64,000 nt of DNA, taken from the NCBI GenBank assembly GCA_964304625.1, contig OZ199838.1:12524001-12588000 (forward strand). The letters run 5' to 3'. Positions 25,004 to 37,032 of the stretch are shown piece by piece (the first letter of the stretch is position 1; each line of letters begins with the position of its first letter). The notes below the pieces were generated by a model. That model was not told where the DNA came from. It saw nothing but the letters and a program-made list of their open reading frames with translations, and searched no databases. The stretch is from Kudoa neothunni. Taxonomy: Eukaryota; Cnidaria. A program made the translations under genes and the position numbers.

Positions 25004-26341
25004 TCAACAAAATACATTGAGGCAAGCAAATCTGTTCATGTCTTGTAGTTCTAAAGGAATAACAATACGAAGAAGTTTCGAAATGTCTTGAAAAGCAAAG
25101 TAATAATTGATATAAACACTGAAGGGTATATCCAGATTGAAATCGATAATATTCAAAAAGGTGGATTCAAGTTTGTTCCTATAAACAATTTTAATTACAC
25201 ACCAAGACATACATTAAGAACTCTTACAAATGTTCTAGGCTGATGCCCAAAAATTGATTATAATCATTATTCCAAACTAAATTGAAAGATAGTATAATCA
25301 AAGATCTCTAGTGTTACCGAAACTCACCTCCAAGATCATCCCAAACTTTGAGAGCCACCAAAACACATATTAGTGTGTAACGTCTCCAATTGACGCGGGA
25401 AACGATATTTATTCCACATCGTCGTATGCCACGCTCAATATACACCTGAAAAGTGATTTCATAATTAGTTACACCCAATACAACAAAGTACTAGTGCCAT
25501 AATGATAAACTCAAATGGAAACTTTGTATATGTTATCAAATGAGAGATAAAATCATATATGGAGGTGATTTCAATGTCGATGTAGTTAAAATTTTCCTCA
25601 AACTCGGGGTCAAAATCCTACAGAACGAGGTTAATTTTTATTTGTACTCAATCAAAATGGAACCTACAGATAATGGGTGCAATGTTTCATTAAATATATC
25701 AGGTATATTTTCGAGATGTTTTGAATTACTACTGGATGTGGTCATTTTACATCTTAAAAATGATATAAAATAACATTAAATAATAATACAGAAACACATA
25801 CTGTCGAATACGCATCACAATGATTGAAAAAACAAAGCTAAAAATCATACTACTCAAACAAGATCCATCATCATAGTTAGTTACCATATCAATACAGATC
25901 TAGGTGTTTCTTTAGGCGAAATGTATTCCTGTTCAGAGATGAGAGGCAACTCCAAAACGACACTGTTTTCTAAAAGATAGTAATTTAATTTGTGCCATTA
26001 TTATAACAAAAAGATATTTCTATCAACCATTAAATTTAGGTTTGGGAATGAGATTTTCACCAGAATTTAGAGTTTTATCAAACAACCCAATTGAATGGTT
26101 GTTGCAAGTACCATCCAAAATCCAAGTAATTTCATTCATAAATGTTTTAAATAAGGCTTCATTCCCTATAGAACACATTGATTACATAGTTTTCAGCTAT
26201 TACACCTCAAAACACCACCTAAATATTCTTACCGTTGCTAAGATTATCTATTCTATTTTGGATGTGATCTATTGGCCTATCTTCCGAAATTTCAACATGT
26301 TGAGTGATCAAATGGGTATCTTTCGAACAACAACATCCCAT
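25004..26341 (-). CDS. CCNY-like: cyclin Y-like protein (N-terminal linker unresolved)
   Basis: Cyclin Y is a membrane-anchored cyclin that recruits CDK14/CDK16, for example to phosphorylate LRP6 in Wnt signalling. Solid exons (high to low): 26341-26233, 25899-25802, 25752-25668, 25617-25492, 25445-25328, 25276-25228, 25178-25004. The start MGCCCSKD is a myristoylation/palmitoylation signal, as in cyclin Y (MGNTTSCC). The cyclin box is clear: DIFNETLHPLS, FIIMALVYIERGI, NWRRYTLICVLVALKVWDD, VWNNDYNQFLGISLEHLN and FNLDIPFSVYINYYF. An extra exon 26165-26028 is open, but joining it to 25899 in frame needs an 8-11-nt exon near 25969. The C-terminus is shorter than in human. Introns 46-67 nt. Confidence 0.85.
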
Positions 26342-26344
26342 TTT

Positions 26345-27840
26345 AGACCATAAAATTCGGTACAACTCTACAATTATAATTTGAAACTGACTTGCCACAC
26401 CAATTGTAAAATTATTACTTATTAATGGATTGAATCCTACCTCTAATGACATCCTTTGATCCAATCCCTAAGAGCATAACACCAATAACGCCCGCAGGTC
26501 ACCTTTTCTGTGTAATCAGGATGGACGTACGATTCAATCAATTATAATATGATTTCGAGATAAATCTATTCGTCCAATAACGTCAGCTCTTTTTCAGTCG
26601 ATGACTGTAAAATTGTCTCAAATGTGAAATTGTGTATTTGTTTAATCTAATAATCCTAAAACAAACCAAACGCTTAAATTTCCCTTTTTATTAGTTTGTA
26701 TTCTAGCGCAGCTGTGGTGGCATAAATTTTACAATATCTCAACAAATATTTTATTCCAACTATAGGTATACTGAGTTTTAAAGTCAATATTTTTTAGTTC
26801 AATGATAAACTCCTTGTAATTCGATAAGAGGTTTAACTCTGTGTACTGAGTATGTTAGGTGTAGTACAGTGCACCGAACGGTCGGCTCTGCTTTCTATTT
26901 TTGTGTACATTAAAATAGTATAATCGGTATACGTTTGAATACATTGATAAATAAATTGCATCTGACTTTCCCGATAAAACTCCACTTTGAGTTAATATTC
27001 TTAATGTTAGTTACTAAAATTTAACTATCTTATTATTCAAAACTTTGCTAAGTTATGAAGTCAATCATTATTTACGGAACCTAATGAAGTGATGTGAAAA
27101 TCACAACCTAATTGATACAGTAATCAATGCAAATAATAATAATATATTATTTTTATTCTGAAATAATCGAAAAAATTAATTTCTTACAAACCTAATACAA
27201 TTTCGCACTACCTGCTCAGTTGATCGACATTGGCGTAGCAAAAGATAACAAAGTTCAACTACCTGCATCCCAATTTACACCGTATATTTGCACATTAACT
27301 ACAATTATAATTCTAGCCGGTCACCTTTATTGGATAATGGTTGTTTATTTTAATCGGCTGAAAAATTAAGTACCAAAATGAACTGTTTTCTAACCTCTGT
27401 GCCCAATGATAATTGTAGTTCGTCATATTCATCGTAGTCTACACGATATATTTTTTGACTCAGGTCGGTTTTAGCATGTCAAAATAACTGCCATTAATGG
27501 CTTAATCAAACTTATCGTTTTAATTGACCAGCGCAGACACCATTCAACCTGACATCACTAATATTGCACTCATTGTTGAACTCCGATTAATTTGATTTAA
27601 CTTAAAAATATGATCATTAAATACGTAAGCTATACAGGGGAGATTAAAGGCTGCATGTTTTCTAAATCGCAGTAGATCCGTAAAAATACCTAGGGAACCA
27701 GGAACAAACAACAATCATACGAAAACACTAGTGTGTATTAAAAGTTTTTTCCACTTATTAATATGTATTAATTGTTGTATACATAAACATAAATTATATT
27801 TATTTCAACAAAACATCGATTATTTCATATTCAATAAGTA
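26345..27840. other. intergenic DNA
   Basis: Probable upstream region of the cyclin Y-like gene (minus strand). No other gene recognised. Confidence 0.3.
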
Positions 27841-27842
27841 GT

Positions 27843-28600
27843 GAACCCTCTAACGACACTAAGGTTGAATCAACCCCAAAGTAGAGTTGAATAACGTATA
27901 ACTTTTCTCCCTTATTTCCAATGTACTTTAATTCAAGCTATTATTCATAAATATATTCTTCTATGGAACTGAGGAAAATTGGATAATTTAGGATTTTTAT
28001 GTAGCCAAAGTTTGAGGGATACCCTTCAACGATTATTTAGGGTCGATTCGACCCCATCTTTTTATTCCATAATTTTGTACATAAATTTCATTAAAATTGT
28101 TATGTGAGACATCAAAAAAATTTACTGACAGGATTTTAAGGAAAATCCAAATTAATCATTGAACTAATCTTAATCAACCTAAGCGAACATTGCTCATGCA
28201 CAATTTCGGCAATCGATTGCACCAGATAATATAAAATACTTTTCTCCTTCAGTAATAATCTAGTATCAGGATAATATCTATGGTTTATAAATTGAATTTT
28301 TTATTCCATAACGATTAGTCTTCTGGTAGTGAATATGAGGATGTTATAATTGAGGATCTCTCAAGAAACTGAGGACGACGATCTGGACATATACGATAAT
28401 TCATTTTTTAACAAATATGGGTTAGTGTAGAATCCCTCAAAAAGATCTACATCAAGAACAAGCGCAGAAAATATTTTTTTGAACTCTCCGCCGCGCTCAA
28501 CAATCTATACGATGTTGAGAGTAAAATCAATGCTTAATAGTTGATATTTGCGGATTGTGCAATCGCCAATTTTGCATTGACCAATTTGTTGGACGTTTTA
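27843..28600. mobile_element. piggyBac-type ends and N-terminal relic
   Basis: AACCCTCTAACGACACTAAG with GGTTGAATCAACC (27863-27875), and a second end ACCCTTCAACGATTATTTAG with GGGTCGATTCGACCCC (28040-28055). At 28330-28420 the plus strand encodes an acidic stretch like EDDDLDIYDNSFFNKYG in pieces, typical of piggyBac N-termini. Element limits cannot be fixed. Confidence 0.45.
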
Positions 28601-29035
28601 TTAAGTGTTTTAAAATTGAAAAAAATAAACCACGGAAATAATATATTACGTAGGTAGTCTTATGTTATGAATTAGTGTTGGAATGCGTTATTTTTGTATG
28701 TTCACAAAATCATAAAGCTACCTTTTACGTTTGTTTTAATTCCAGTAAAATTTCGCAAAAATTGTAATAACTAGCATAATTAAATTAGTTTGTATAGATG
28801 AATCTCATTTCACAATGTAGCCACCGCCTCCCCAGTAAGTAATATTAACGATATATGGCGAAGTTGTCGGAATCCATACATTAACGGATTAGCGAAGATT
28901 AATGGGTAAGTAAACTTTAATTTACTAAAAAAACTTCCCCGATAGATTACTTACATATTATATTAATCGAAACAAAATATTTTTTATTAAAGAAAAATAA
29001 AATAAAAATGGTGCTGGCTAAAACTCATAGTGACG
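28600..29035. other. intergenic DNA
   Basis: No gene seen. Confidence 0.3.
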
Positions 29036-29045
29036 GAAACTCTGA

Positions 29046-29571
29046 TACGCGTGCGCAATTGCATAATGTCAAACAAGGTTATGGCGGGAGAGGATAATTC
29101 CAATAATAAGTACGTTCTATTAAAAGCACAACGGGGAAGCGATTAAATTATTCACACCGGATTTTTTTACGTTAAAGATTAAGCCAAGAATAACACACAA
29201 TATTGGAGATGTGACGTAAAATTACTAGCTGAAAATAGTCATTATCCAACCCCAAAAATTTATTCAATAAAAAATACCTCAAACAGAATAAGTGAAATAC
29301 CCATAATTCCCAAAAAATTGTTTACAAAAACATCCAGAACGCTCGAAAGAGAAACCATGTTACTGTGGACTTTGAAATCGATTTAAGTAAACAAAACATT
29401 GTTACGCATAGGCAAGAACAATTTTGTTTGTACGATTCTTGGTCTAAGTCGGCCAATAGAATTAAAATATTCACAACAGATTATAATATACTACACCTAA
29501 ATAATTGCGAAACGTGGGTACCTGATGATACGTTTAATGTGACCCCTAATGAATTTTATCAAGTACAGTAA
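29046..29571 (+). pseudogene. FLYWCH/MULE-type transposase relic
   Basis: A TACGCGTGCGCAATTG motif lies just before an ATG at 29066. The frames that follow, with stops, show a FLYWCH-like finger (KYVLLKAQRGSD, GFFYVKD, QYWRC) and then 29365-29571, containing QEQFCLYDSWSKSANRIKIF and CETWVPDDTFNVTPNEFYQV. That last block is the start of the MULE transposase domain (GTFKVVPxxFxQLYTIH in typical members). Broken, and cut at 29566 by a pogo-like end. Confidence 0.7.
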
Positions 29572-29625
29572 GGAACCAATTTCACATAATCCCCTCGGAA
29601 CCAAGAAGAAAAGTGCGCCAAATCG
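29566..29625 (+). repeat. pogo/Tc1-like terminus
   Basis: CAGTAAGGAACCAATTTCAC after TA, then the family block CCCCTCGGAACCAAG. It truncates the FLYWCH/MULE relic and is itself interrupted by the hAT at 29634. Confidence 0.5.
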
Positions 29626-29633
29626 GTCACGTC

Positions 29634-30566
29634 CAGAGCATCCAATGAGATTATCGGAAAACCCCAAAATAGAGCTCTTAAAAACCCAGGGTCGCAAAAA
29701 AACACAATAGTATTATCAAAATAACAAGCATTTTTATTTTAAGCGCGTTTTCTAATTATTGTCCTCAATTGAACCGCCTTCATCATCTTGACAACCCTTA
29801 GTTAGGAAGGTTGATCTATTTTTCCGGCGCTCAAAGTATCGTTGACTCACAACACCTCTGCTCACATCATGTATTAGTTTATTTGTTAGTTGCGACGTCA
29901 AACATGTATTATTATTTCTTCTGATCAATTGCTTTGCGATAAGTTTACATTTTACAATTTCAACCTTTAATGAGTTAGTTTATTTAGTTTTTACTGTATT
30001 CATTAATGAATGAATTCGTTCAACATTTGCTGTAGCTAGAGTTTCTGTCCTTAGCGTACTGATCAAGCCAATATTTAAAATCTACTTTCAACCAATCTTG
30101 ATTGGAGCATATATTATTCCACGCTCTTTTTTATCTTCTTTTGAAATTTCACGCTTACTTTAAAATAAAATTACGTCAATACCTTCGAAATATGCTAAAA
30201 TAACTAGAAAATTTTATGACAGCATTGAAATACCCAAATGATAATAATCACAGAATAATACGAACAATTGATTAAATAACAATTATCCAGGGGTTGGAAA
30301 CCAGCGCGTTGCCGATGACCATGATACTCTTTTAAAATTTCGAATAATTTTAATTCTCTCCATTATTAAGGCAATAAATATCATTATTCTACTTAATTCT
30401 AAAACTTATTATTTATAAAATGGTCTCAAAAGATTCAATAATCTAAAAGTTTTGTAAATAAACAAAAAAACCCAAGATTCGGCTTATTGCGAAAGAACCC
30501 CCATGAACCCAAGGTTGATAGAAAAATCCCAATATCTTGGGAAAAACCTAAGGTTTGGACGCCCTG
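29634..30566. mobile_element. hAT element with perfect 8-bp duplication
   Basis: Left CAGAGCATCC..., right (inverted) CAGGGCGTCCAAACCTTAGG. GTCACGTC occurs at 29626-29633 and 30567-30574, an exact 8-bp duplication. Near the right end the imperfect inverted CCCAAGATT / AATATCTTGGG forms a hairpin. Minus-strand frame pieces at 29760-30180 (SQRYFERRKNRSTFLTKGC and others) have no clear hAT motif. Length 933 bp. Confidence 0.85.
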
Positions 30567-30574
30567 GTCACGTC

Positions 30575-31625
30575 CAATTCCACACACATGCGTCCGCATT
30601 TATTCCAGAAAAAATTGACATTTAATAATGATTAAGTTGCGTTTAAAAAGCTAGTTAACTATATTTTAATTAAAACTCGAGAAATGTATTAACAACAAAA
30701 TATTATTTTTCAGCAATCTATGAAATACTCCCTCCCATTGTCGTTATTGGTAGAATAAGACAGTTTCGTCTTTATTGCGAATAAAATTTTCAATGTTTAT
30801 GATTAAGTTTGATAATTACAATAACGATAAGTCGGAAAGAACTTAACCATGAATCCAACAAGACAATTTTTACGCGTGTTGTGTACCATTTAATAGCATA
30901 GTAACACTAATTAACCAAATTTTACACGTCATTATGGAAACGTCCGCGGACCGGATTTGGCCCGAGGCCGTAGTTTGGAGACCCTTAACTAGAGGATAAT
31001 CCCTATACCCTCGATTTTTTGAAGCCCTAATTGAGACAACAACCATAAAAACAGGATCGTACTTTGCCAGTGCGATAACATTTTGTTGAGTTGAATTAAT
31101 TTCCAGCTCCACCATTATATTATATATTTTTATAACAATCTGTACATTTTTGAACATATCTTTGTGGGTAATTATAGAGTTTTCGCTTATTTTATTTAAG
31201 ATTTTGTTTATTTGGTAAATTTTGGAGCATGGTTAATGACCATTATCAGTCATTCGTTTTATATTCTAATTTTATATGAAGTATTACATAGAATGTAAAA
31301 AAAATTTATTTGAAGATTTCTCGTGATGAAATCAATTACAGTATTATTTCCATTTTTTAGAATGTGTAATAATTCCCTAGTTTTAAAATAATGCTACAAA
31401 ATTATATGACCCTTCAAAAATAAACGTGAAAAATCGGACGTATTTAGACATTGCACTGTTCTCAATTTGGTTGAATGTGCACGTGAGTTTTTGTCACCTT
31501 CTTGATCATTCAAAAGATAGAATTCACATTAAATAAGAAGATGACAATATTTGACAAAATTTAGAATAAGATAAAAAACATGTAAAATCTTCCTTCGTGG
31601 TGCCAAAATTTTAGCCGTTTAGTTC
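30575..31625. other. intergenic DNA
   Basis: No gene recognised; the minus-strand frame 30870-31157 has no motif I know. Confidence 0.3.
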
Positions 31626-31630
31626 GGGGC

Positions 31631-31644
31631 TACGTGCGCACGCA
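31631..31644. promoter_or_regulatory. NRF1/Ewg-type motif of the RPB10 promoter
   Basis: TACGTGCGCACGCAAA lies about 10 bp before the RPB10 start codon. GCGCAYGCGC-like sites are bound by NRF1 in vertebrates and Ewg in flies. Confidence 0.6.
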
Positions 31645-31653
31645 AAACACAAG

Positions 31654-31857
31654 ATGATTATCCCTGTGAGGTGTTTCACCTGCGGCAAAGTTGTAGGCAA
31701 TAAATGGGAATCCTACTTGGGATTATTGCAAACTGAATACTCAGAAGCTGAAGCTTTAGATTATTTGGGAATGAAAAGATATTGTTGTCGTAGAATGTTA
31801 CTTACACATGTGGACCTCATTGAAAAGCTTCTAAATTATAAACCCATGGAGAAATAA
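31654..31857 (+). CDS. POLR2L: RNA polymerases I, II and III subunit RPABC5 (RPB10)
   Basis: Shared small subunit of all three nuclear RNA polymerases. Single exon, 67 aa, the usual length of the family. The start [18 protein letters not shown] is the classic RPB10 N-terminus. Zinc is held by CFTC and the YCCRRM cysteine pair. The ending [11 protein letters not shown] is also typical. The ATG is only about 10 bp downstream of a GCGCACGC motif, so the 5' UTR must be very short or initiation occurs around the motif. Intact. Confidence 0.97.
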   Translation: MIIPVRCFTCGKVVGNKWESYLGLLQTEYSEAEALDYLGMKRYCCRRMLLTHVDLIEKLLNYKPMEK

Positions 31858-31859
31858 CT

Positions 31860-32912
31860 TTTTTGATATTATTGTAAGTGTCCCACTGTATTTATTTCTC
31901 AGAGGAGTCCTTTTATGCGCACATGAATTGGCTGATTTTATTCCCTTGTCCTTTAGGTTGATTATTTATGCAAAATTATTTTTTACACGCGGAACATTTG
32001 TTTTCAATTTTATTTGAAGCTTTCATTGTTTTATTCCAATTTTTACAACGGTAATAAGATTATTTGGACTAATGTAAGCCAGTTTGCAACTTAATGTGTT
32101 TTGTTTTTACCTTAGTAGGTGGCGTTGTAATGATCATTTAAAAATTTAATATTATTCAGTCATTTCACATAGATATTGGATTAGCTATTAAATACTGCAT
32201 ACTACATCTAATCTAACAACTAAACTCGTTTCAAATAAATACTATAAAAACCAATTGTATGACCCATTTTTCAACATTTTATTTAAATTTATTACAATTA
32301 ATCATAGCGGCTTGATTATAATTTTTATTATTTTGAAAAGTTGAAGGTAGATTAATTTAAACTTAAGTTGGCGATACATTGATAACTCATTTAAAATATA
32401 TTTTAATGTATCTGTTTTCATTTTGCCGATTTTGTTGCTAAAATAATTATTTCTCTGCCGCTTAATATTTTCATTTTTGCGATGAAAAATTGTTATTTTG
32501 CATAACTTGAATAAACTTTCCCCTAGAAAGTAGCAACTGTATTATATTTTTCACCCTACAAAGTAACCTTCAGTCATATTAATTACATCTTAACTTCATT
32601 CATTGGCAATTAAAATAGCGAAATAATTATGAATGACAATGTGTTAAACAAATAAAATCGTAAATGACAAAGAACGGATATTGGAGAGTTAGTTAAAAAA
32701 CAAAATATAAATCTATTGTTGTGAGCTTCCCTCCTGCCGAATGTTACATTACATCCGTTACAGGAACCTCATTCAGTTAACCGGTTCGTTCCCATTGTCT
32801 ATTTTAGTCAACAATAATTAATTCGTCCATGAACTTAAACATATTAATTATTTTTAAATATGTTATTCATATGATCAACATAAGTTGGTACTCTATACAT
32901 CTTATGTGAAAT
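31860..32912. other. intergenic AT-rich DNA
   Basis: 3' flank of RPB10; nothing else recognised. Confidence 0.3.
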
Positions 32913-32913
32913 G

Positions 32914-34130
32914 TGAAAATTTCTTTTTATCAAATATATCGATTGAAATTAGAACTATATTCGTCTTTTCGATAAGTTTCTATATTTGATGAGATAATTT
33001 TTTAATAATGTTTAAGTTCTTAGTAACCTAATTATTCCTTGCCCCCAGACCTTAAGGTTAATATTCGAATCAATGTATAATTTTCTTTTCGCCAAAGCTA
33101 ATTCATTATGATATAACAGCTGAATGAAAATATGTGATACCCCATTCTATTCTATACGTAGTTTAAGAACTTATATTCATGATTACTCTTTCACAAAATA
33201 CAATCCCCTCTCAATCTCAATACGTGTCATGTAAGTTAATAACAATTTATTGGTCTTTTCGATCTGACCGATATTTACACGAAGTTTTCGTTAATCGAAG
33301 AATAGTTCAATACATGGAAATTTTTTGGAGGAAATCAAACAGTACGTTTGTTTTTAAAAAGGATGTACTCCTTCGAGAAAACCATTTGATATTTAAGTAT
33401 TACTGTAATTTTTCAACCCCAAAACAGCTTTACATTTTAGATTTAATCTTATTTTGTTAATTAAATTTGTATATTTTTGAACCAGTAAGTATTTTTGTTA
33501 AAAAGAAAGATTTCATTTACTTAATAATCGGGAAATTATGTTAAAATAGTGAATACGTAAGTTACCACTCGCAGCCTATTAAAACCTCATTAATCCCTTT
33601 TATAAAATAGCAAAAAAAGATTAACAATTAATATTTTTGTTTCTGACGCATCTTTTGTCTATTTTATTTTGTTTATCGCTTGTAGACTAATAATAAAATT
33701 TATAACTAGGAGGATTAATAGTTATCGCAAAATTTTGAAAAGAATTGAAGGTCCTATTCAAGTAGCTTAACAATTTTTTTAATAAATAAATGAACTTTGA
33801 TCGTTAATTAAATTGTTCATAAAATTAAGGTCATTGTATTTTTGGTAAATAATTTGTGGGATAAACTTAAAAATACTCATTAATTTCACTCAATACCTCT
33901 ATTTATATTTGAATGGAAAGAGCATGCCAAATTTGGTGTATCTAAATCATCACATTGCAAAAATAATGACAAGCTTTAAAATGCAACAATTAAAATAGAA
34001 AAATAAAATTTACAAGATTTAGAGTGCTAATTAGATTAATTCTTTCGTAAAATTTCTCCATTCAAAAATAAAACTAAAAGTTAAAATTTTCCATCACACA
34101 GTACCAGGAAAAGCTGGGCATTAGCGCTAG
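32914..34130 (+). mobile_element. Helitron copy 1 (5'-truncated)
   Basis: Nearly identical to 43006-44287. The 3' end has the short hairpin CCAGGAAAAGCTGG and then GCATTAGCGCTAG followed by T, the Helitron signature (3' hairpin, CTAG, insertion before T). Relative to copy 2 it lacks about 65 bp near 32965 and all sequence before 32914, including the TC-type 5' end. The 93-codon frame at 33179-33460 is shared with copy 2 but has no Rep/helicase motif, so this is a nonautonomous relic. Confidence 0.85.
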
Positions 34131-34419
34131 TTTGAAATAAAGTTAAAAACCCTCGAAGTTTTTCTTTACTTGTGGTAACGATGGGATTTCATTACATTGA
34201 AAAAAACGTGTAAAAAAGAAACATCTATTTTTGAAGATATATTCTTTTCTACAGGTAGAATAAACACTAACAAGATCCTGCAGTTCGCTTACGATTGATT
34301 ATTAGGGATTAAATCATTTTAAATGATGTTAAACACTGGCCATTCAAGTGCTTTTGTATCGAACTTACAGCAAGTATTTGATGCAGTTAGTTTCAGATGG
34401 TGTAGACTTAGAATATCTG

Positions 34420-34690
34420 ATTACTAATATTCTAATAAACTGAGAAAAAAAGTTCCTTATTAAAGTTTCTGTTCAAACAGTCTAGACATAAATATCTATT
34501 ATAAAAACTTATATTCGAGAAGGTACTACATTAATTATTGATTGCCTTTCAAGTTATAATCAACTTTACCTATTCTATGATCATTTAACAATCAATCAAA
34601 GTATCGAATTTGTTGATTCTGTAACAGGAATACACACCAATACTATTTGGGGGATCTGTAATTCTATCAAATAAGGATCTCTCCTAAAAA
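34420..34690 (+). pseudogene. Merlin/IS1595-like transposase relic
   Basis: Frame 34501-34675 reads IKTYIREGTTLIIDCLSSYN, then about 20 residues on INQSIEFVD and GIHTNTIWGICNSIK before a stop. The pattern GT..I.D...Y, (V/I)N.S..F(V/D), G.HTNTIE..W..(L)K is the DDE_Tnp_IS1595 (ISXO2/Merlin) catalytic block, with the second Asp and the HTNTI motif visible. The third acidic residue is replaced by tryptophan. The remainder is missing. Confidence 0.7.
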
Positions 34691-36100
34691 CAGGACTATC
34701 TGTGCATGAGGATGGCATAGTTGAAGATGATGGGGTCACCGATTATTTTTTTGAATTTCAATGATGGCACAAAAATGAACTTGATTTGTGGAATAAGTTG
34801 TTTGAAGGTGTGCAAACCGTTGTTTATAACAAAATTATAAACAAATGGTTTTCGGAGGTTTAAAGCGCCACTAACTATTGCTAATTCTTGCAAATGAGGA
34901 GAGCATCTAAATCTAATCCGGATCATATTTTGAATAATGTTAATTATTTTCCGTCTTTTGAACTTTATGCAAAAAAATTTTGCTCTAACATTTATCTATT
35001 TTGTTTACTTCGGCAATTTAATTTAAAATGATTTTACATCGTTTTTACATTAATTTTAATACCACCCACACTAAAATTAAGCTACAGTTATTCAATATCA
35101 ACTTGCAACTTTGAACAAAAAAATTTTTTTCATTAATTTCAAATAATATCAGAACTTAGACGCCTAGTAAAATATACTTCAGAATGGTTAAAGTAATCTG
35201 AGCGTTGTTCGGTCGATATTTCATTGGTTGTATCCATAATGGCAGTAGGCTACTCATTTCTATTTTGTGCAACTTTGTTTCCAACAATAAATTTTATTTA
35301 AATATAAAATCCCACAATTTGGTTAAAAATTGGGAGTATGATGGCGAAAATACACCCTGTCTGGGTTATTTATTTTATTAACAATAACATCAGTCCTATG
35401 GAACTTTACGTCGTCCATGATAATCAAAACATTTGGAACTCCATTAGCACTGAAACCTTAGAAAACCTGAATGATATTTTTAAACAACATTTTGATTCGG
35501 TGACTCCTGAAGATTTTAAAGCACACACGTTATTACAACTGATAACAGCGATAAGTGTAATATTTTTTGATCTTATAGAGTGAACTACATTATTTTCTGG
35601 GGCAAATAGTGATAATCCAGATTCGTCCATAAAAACTATTTGAGGTAGTTTCTATGTATTTAAATTCAAATATTCGAGCACATAATTAAAATTTTTGAAT
35701 ATAAATATATAGTAGTTAAAACACTTTTCATTTAGAAATATTTGTAAGAGAATTTCTCACTTCGGGTGAAAGTAAGATCTGGTTGAATTTAAGAAAGATT
35801 TGATATTTCACCTTGGTGCACGTAATAGTTGCAAGTTGATCTTGAAATACTGATGTCTGTTTGATCTGTTACTCAAAAAGATTGTCAACGCCTGGCTTCT
35901 AATATCCTCGAACAAAGGTGCTAGTAAATGCCTCAATACAAAACTTTTCTTTAAAATAACCCAGAAGACTTAATTGAAACATTTTATCAACAAACAAATT
36001 CCAAATTAAAAGGCATTTGAAATCAATACCATCAAATAATCACACGGAGCATGGTATGAAAAATTGTGGAACTTATACTATATAACCCGATATTCAACTC
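34691..36100. other. anonymous DNA with one open frame
   Basis: A plus-strand frame 35338-35583 (81 codons, D/E/L rich) and a minus frame 34926-34696 are open, but I recognise neither; no splice context convinced me. Confidence 0.3.
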
Positions 36101-36104
36101 CGCC

Positions 36105-36420
36105 TGGTTGCGGGGTATGATGCTTACCTGTTATCCGTTGGCAGAACGGACGTAGGGAGTTCTGGATCGTCCGTGTTCGAGTCCCGTTGTGGCCGGTCGT
36201 GTTGATCGAGTGTCCGTTTCGATGCTCCTGTCGAGCGTACGTTATCGGCGTAGGTTGATGAGGTTTGCTCGCTACGGTGGGTGTTTGGCCCAGGACGGAA
36301 ACGTAGCAAGTTCGGCACCCCGCAGAAGCAGGCGAGCGGATTGCATTCGTGAGTGTTCGGCTGCAGTGTGGCTCGAGTTAAACCATTGGCAGAGACTAGC
36401 TTCCGTCTCTTTTTCAATTT
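36105..36420. other. GC-rich island of unknown origin
   Basis: About 310 bp with a clearly higher G+C share than anything around it. It contains GTGTTCGAGTCCCG (about 36173-36186), close to a tRNA B-box (GGTTCGAnTCC), but no A-box or cloverleaf was found. It could be a tRNA-derived SINE, a retroelement fragment or a CpG-rich promoter. Confidence 0.4.
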
Positions 36421-36521
36421 CTTGAAATTCTTATTATATATAGAAAGATGGGATGGCATCAATGTTTTTCCCTTGCCTAGCTGTCATGAAGGACAGCCGA
36501 TATACTGTCTAGGATGAGTTT

Positions 36522-36535
36522 ACATGTGCGCAATT
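36522..36535. promoter_or_regulatory. NRF1-type half motif
   Basis: ACATGTGCGCAATTG about 45 bp before the ATG at 36579. Confidence 0.4.
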
Positions 36536-36578
36536 GTTTTTATCCCCAACACGATGCGCAGACATTCCACAATTTGTT

Positions 36579-36842
36579 ATGGCATTTTTTGGAAACCTAA
36601 TATCCAAAATTCAAACCACCAGGAAAAGCTTAGCATACGTGAAATTTAAAACTGTTTCAATTTTCAGCTTGGCTGTTATTTCACTAGTACTTTCAGTTGG
36701 CTACGTGGCATACAGCGAAACATATGCATCAAGAAGACGTCGACGAACTGTGATCGAGGATATTAGACAGGAAAGATATTTAAAAAAAATTGGCGGAAGA
36801 ATCAAAAAAATCGGCATAGAAATTTTATTCTATATACAATGA
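36579..36842 (+). CDS. small single-pass membrane protein, PET117-like?
   Basis: 87 aa, one exon. Residues about 22-43 form one hydrophobic helix (FKTVSIFSLAVISLVLSVGY), followed by a strongly basic segment (SRRRRRTVIEDIRQERYLKK). This order (N-terminal helix, then R-rich V.RDI.RQ...K helix) resembles the cytochrome c oxidase assembly factor PET117, a small mitochondrial inner-membrane protein. The match rests on pattern only, and the C-terminus departs from it. The start was chosen because MAFFGN follows the GCGCA motif closely and gives a short N-terminus; an upstream in-frame region (from 36534) lacks an ATG. Confidence 0.55.
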   Translation: MAFFGNLISKIQTTRKSLAYVKFKTVSIFSLAVISLVLSVGYVAYSETYASRRRRRTVIEDIRQERYLKKIGGRIKKIGIEILFYIQ

Positions 36843-37000
36843 TTTTGTACAATTTTATAGTTGAATTGTAAATTATTGTTGGAATTTATCCCGAATTAGT
36901 TATTAAATTTATTTTTTTGTATTAAAACTTAATTGATAATTATTTATGGCAATAAGCTTTTGTAAACATTCTGTAGGATAAGGTTTGGGGGACGGTGTAT

Positions 37001-37012
37001 CGCGCACGCAGA
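37001..37012. promoter_or_regulatory. NRF1/Ewg-type motif of the SNRNP27 promoter
   Basis: CGCGCACGCAGACG, about 20-30 bp before the SNRNP27 ATG at 37033. Confidence 0.55.
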
Positions 37013-37032
37013 CGTGTAACTTAGGGTGTTGG

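Noticed and set aside
29760-30180. Minus-strand C-terminal part of a MULE transposase
   Set aside because: The fragments lie inside a hAT with its own ends and show no diagnostic motif; left as unassigned.
33179-33460. 93-codon ORF, repeated at 43336-43617, as a duplicated gene
   Set aside because: It lies inside both copies of a Helitron, has no known motif, and is copied as part of the whole repeat.
36165-36195. tRNA gene
   Set aside because: Only a B-box-like sequence is present; no A-box or cloverleaf could be drawn.
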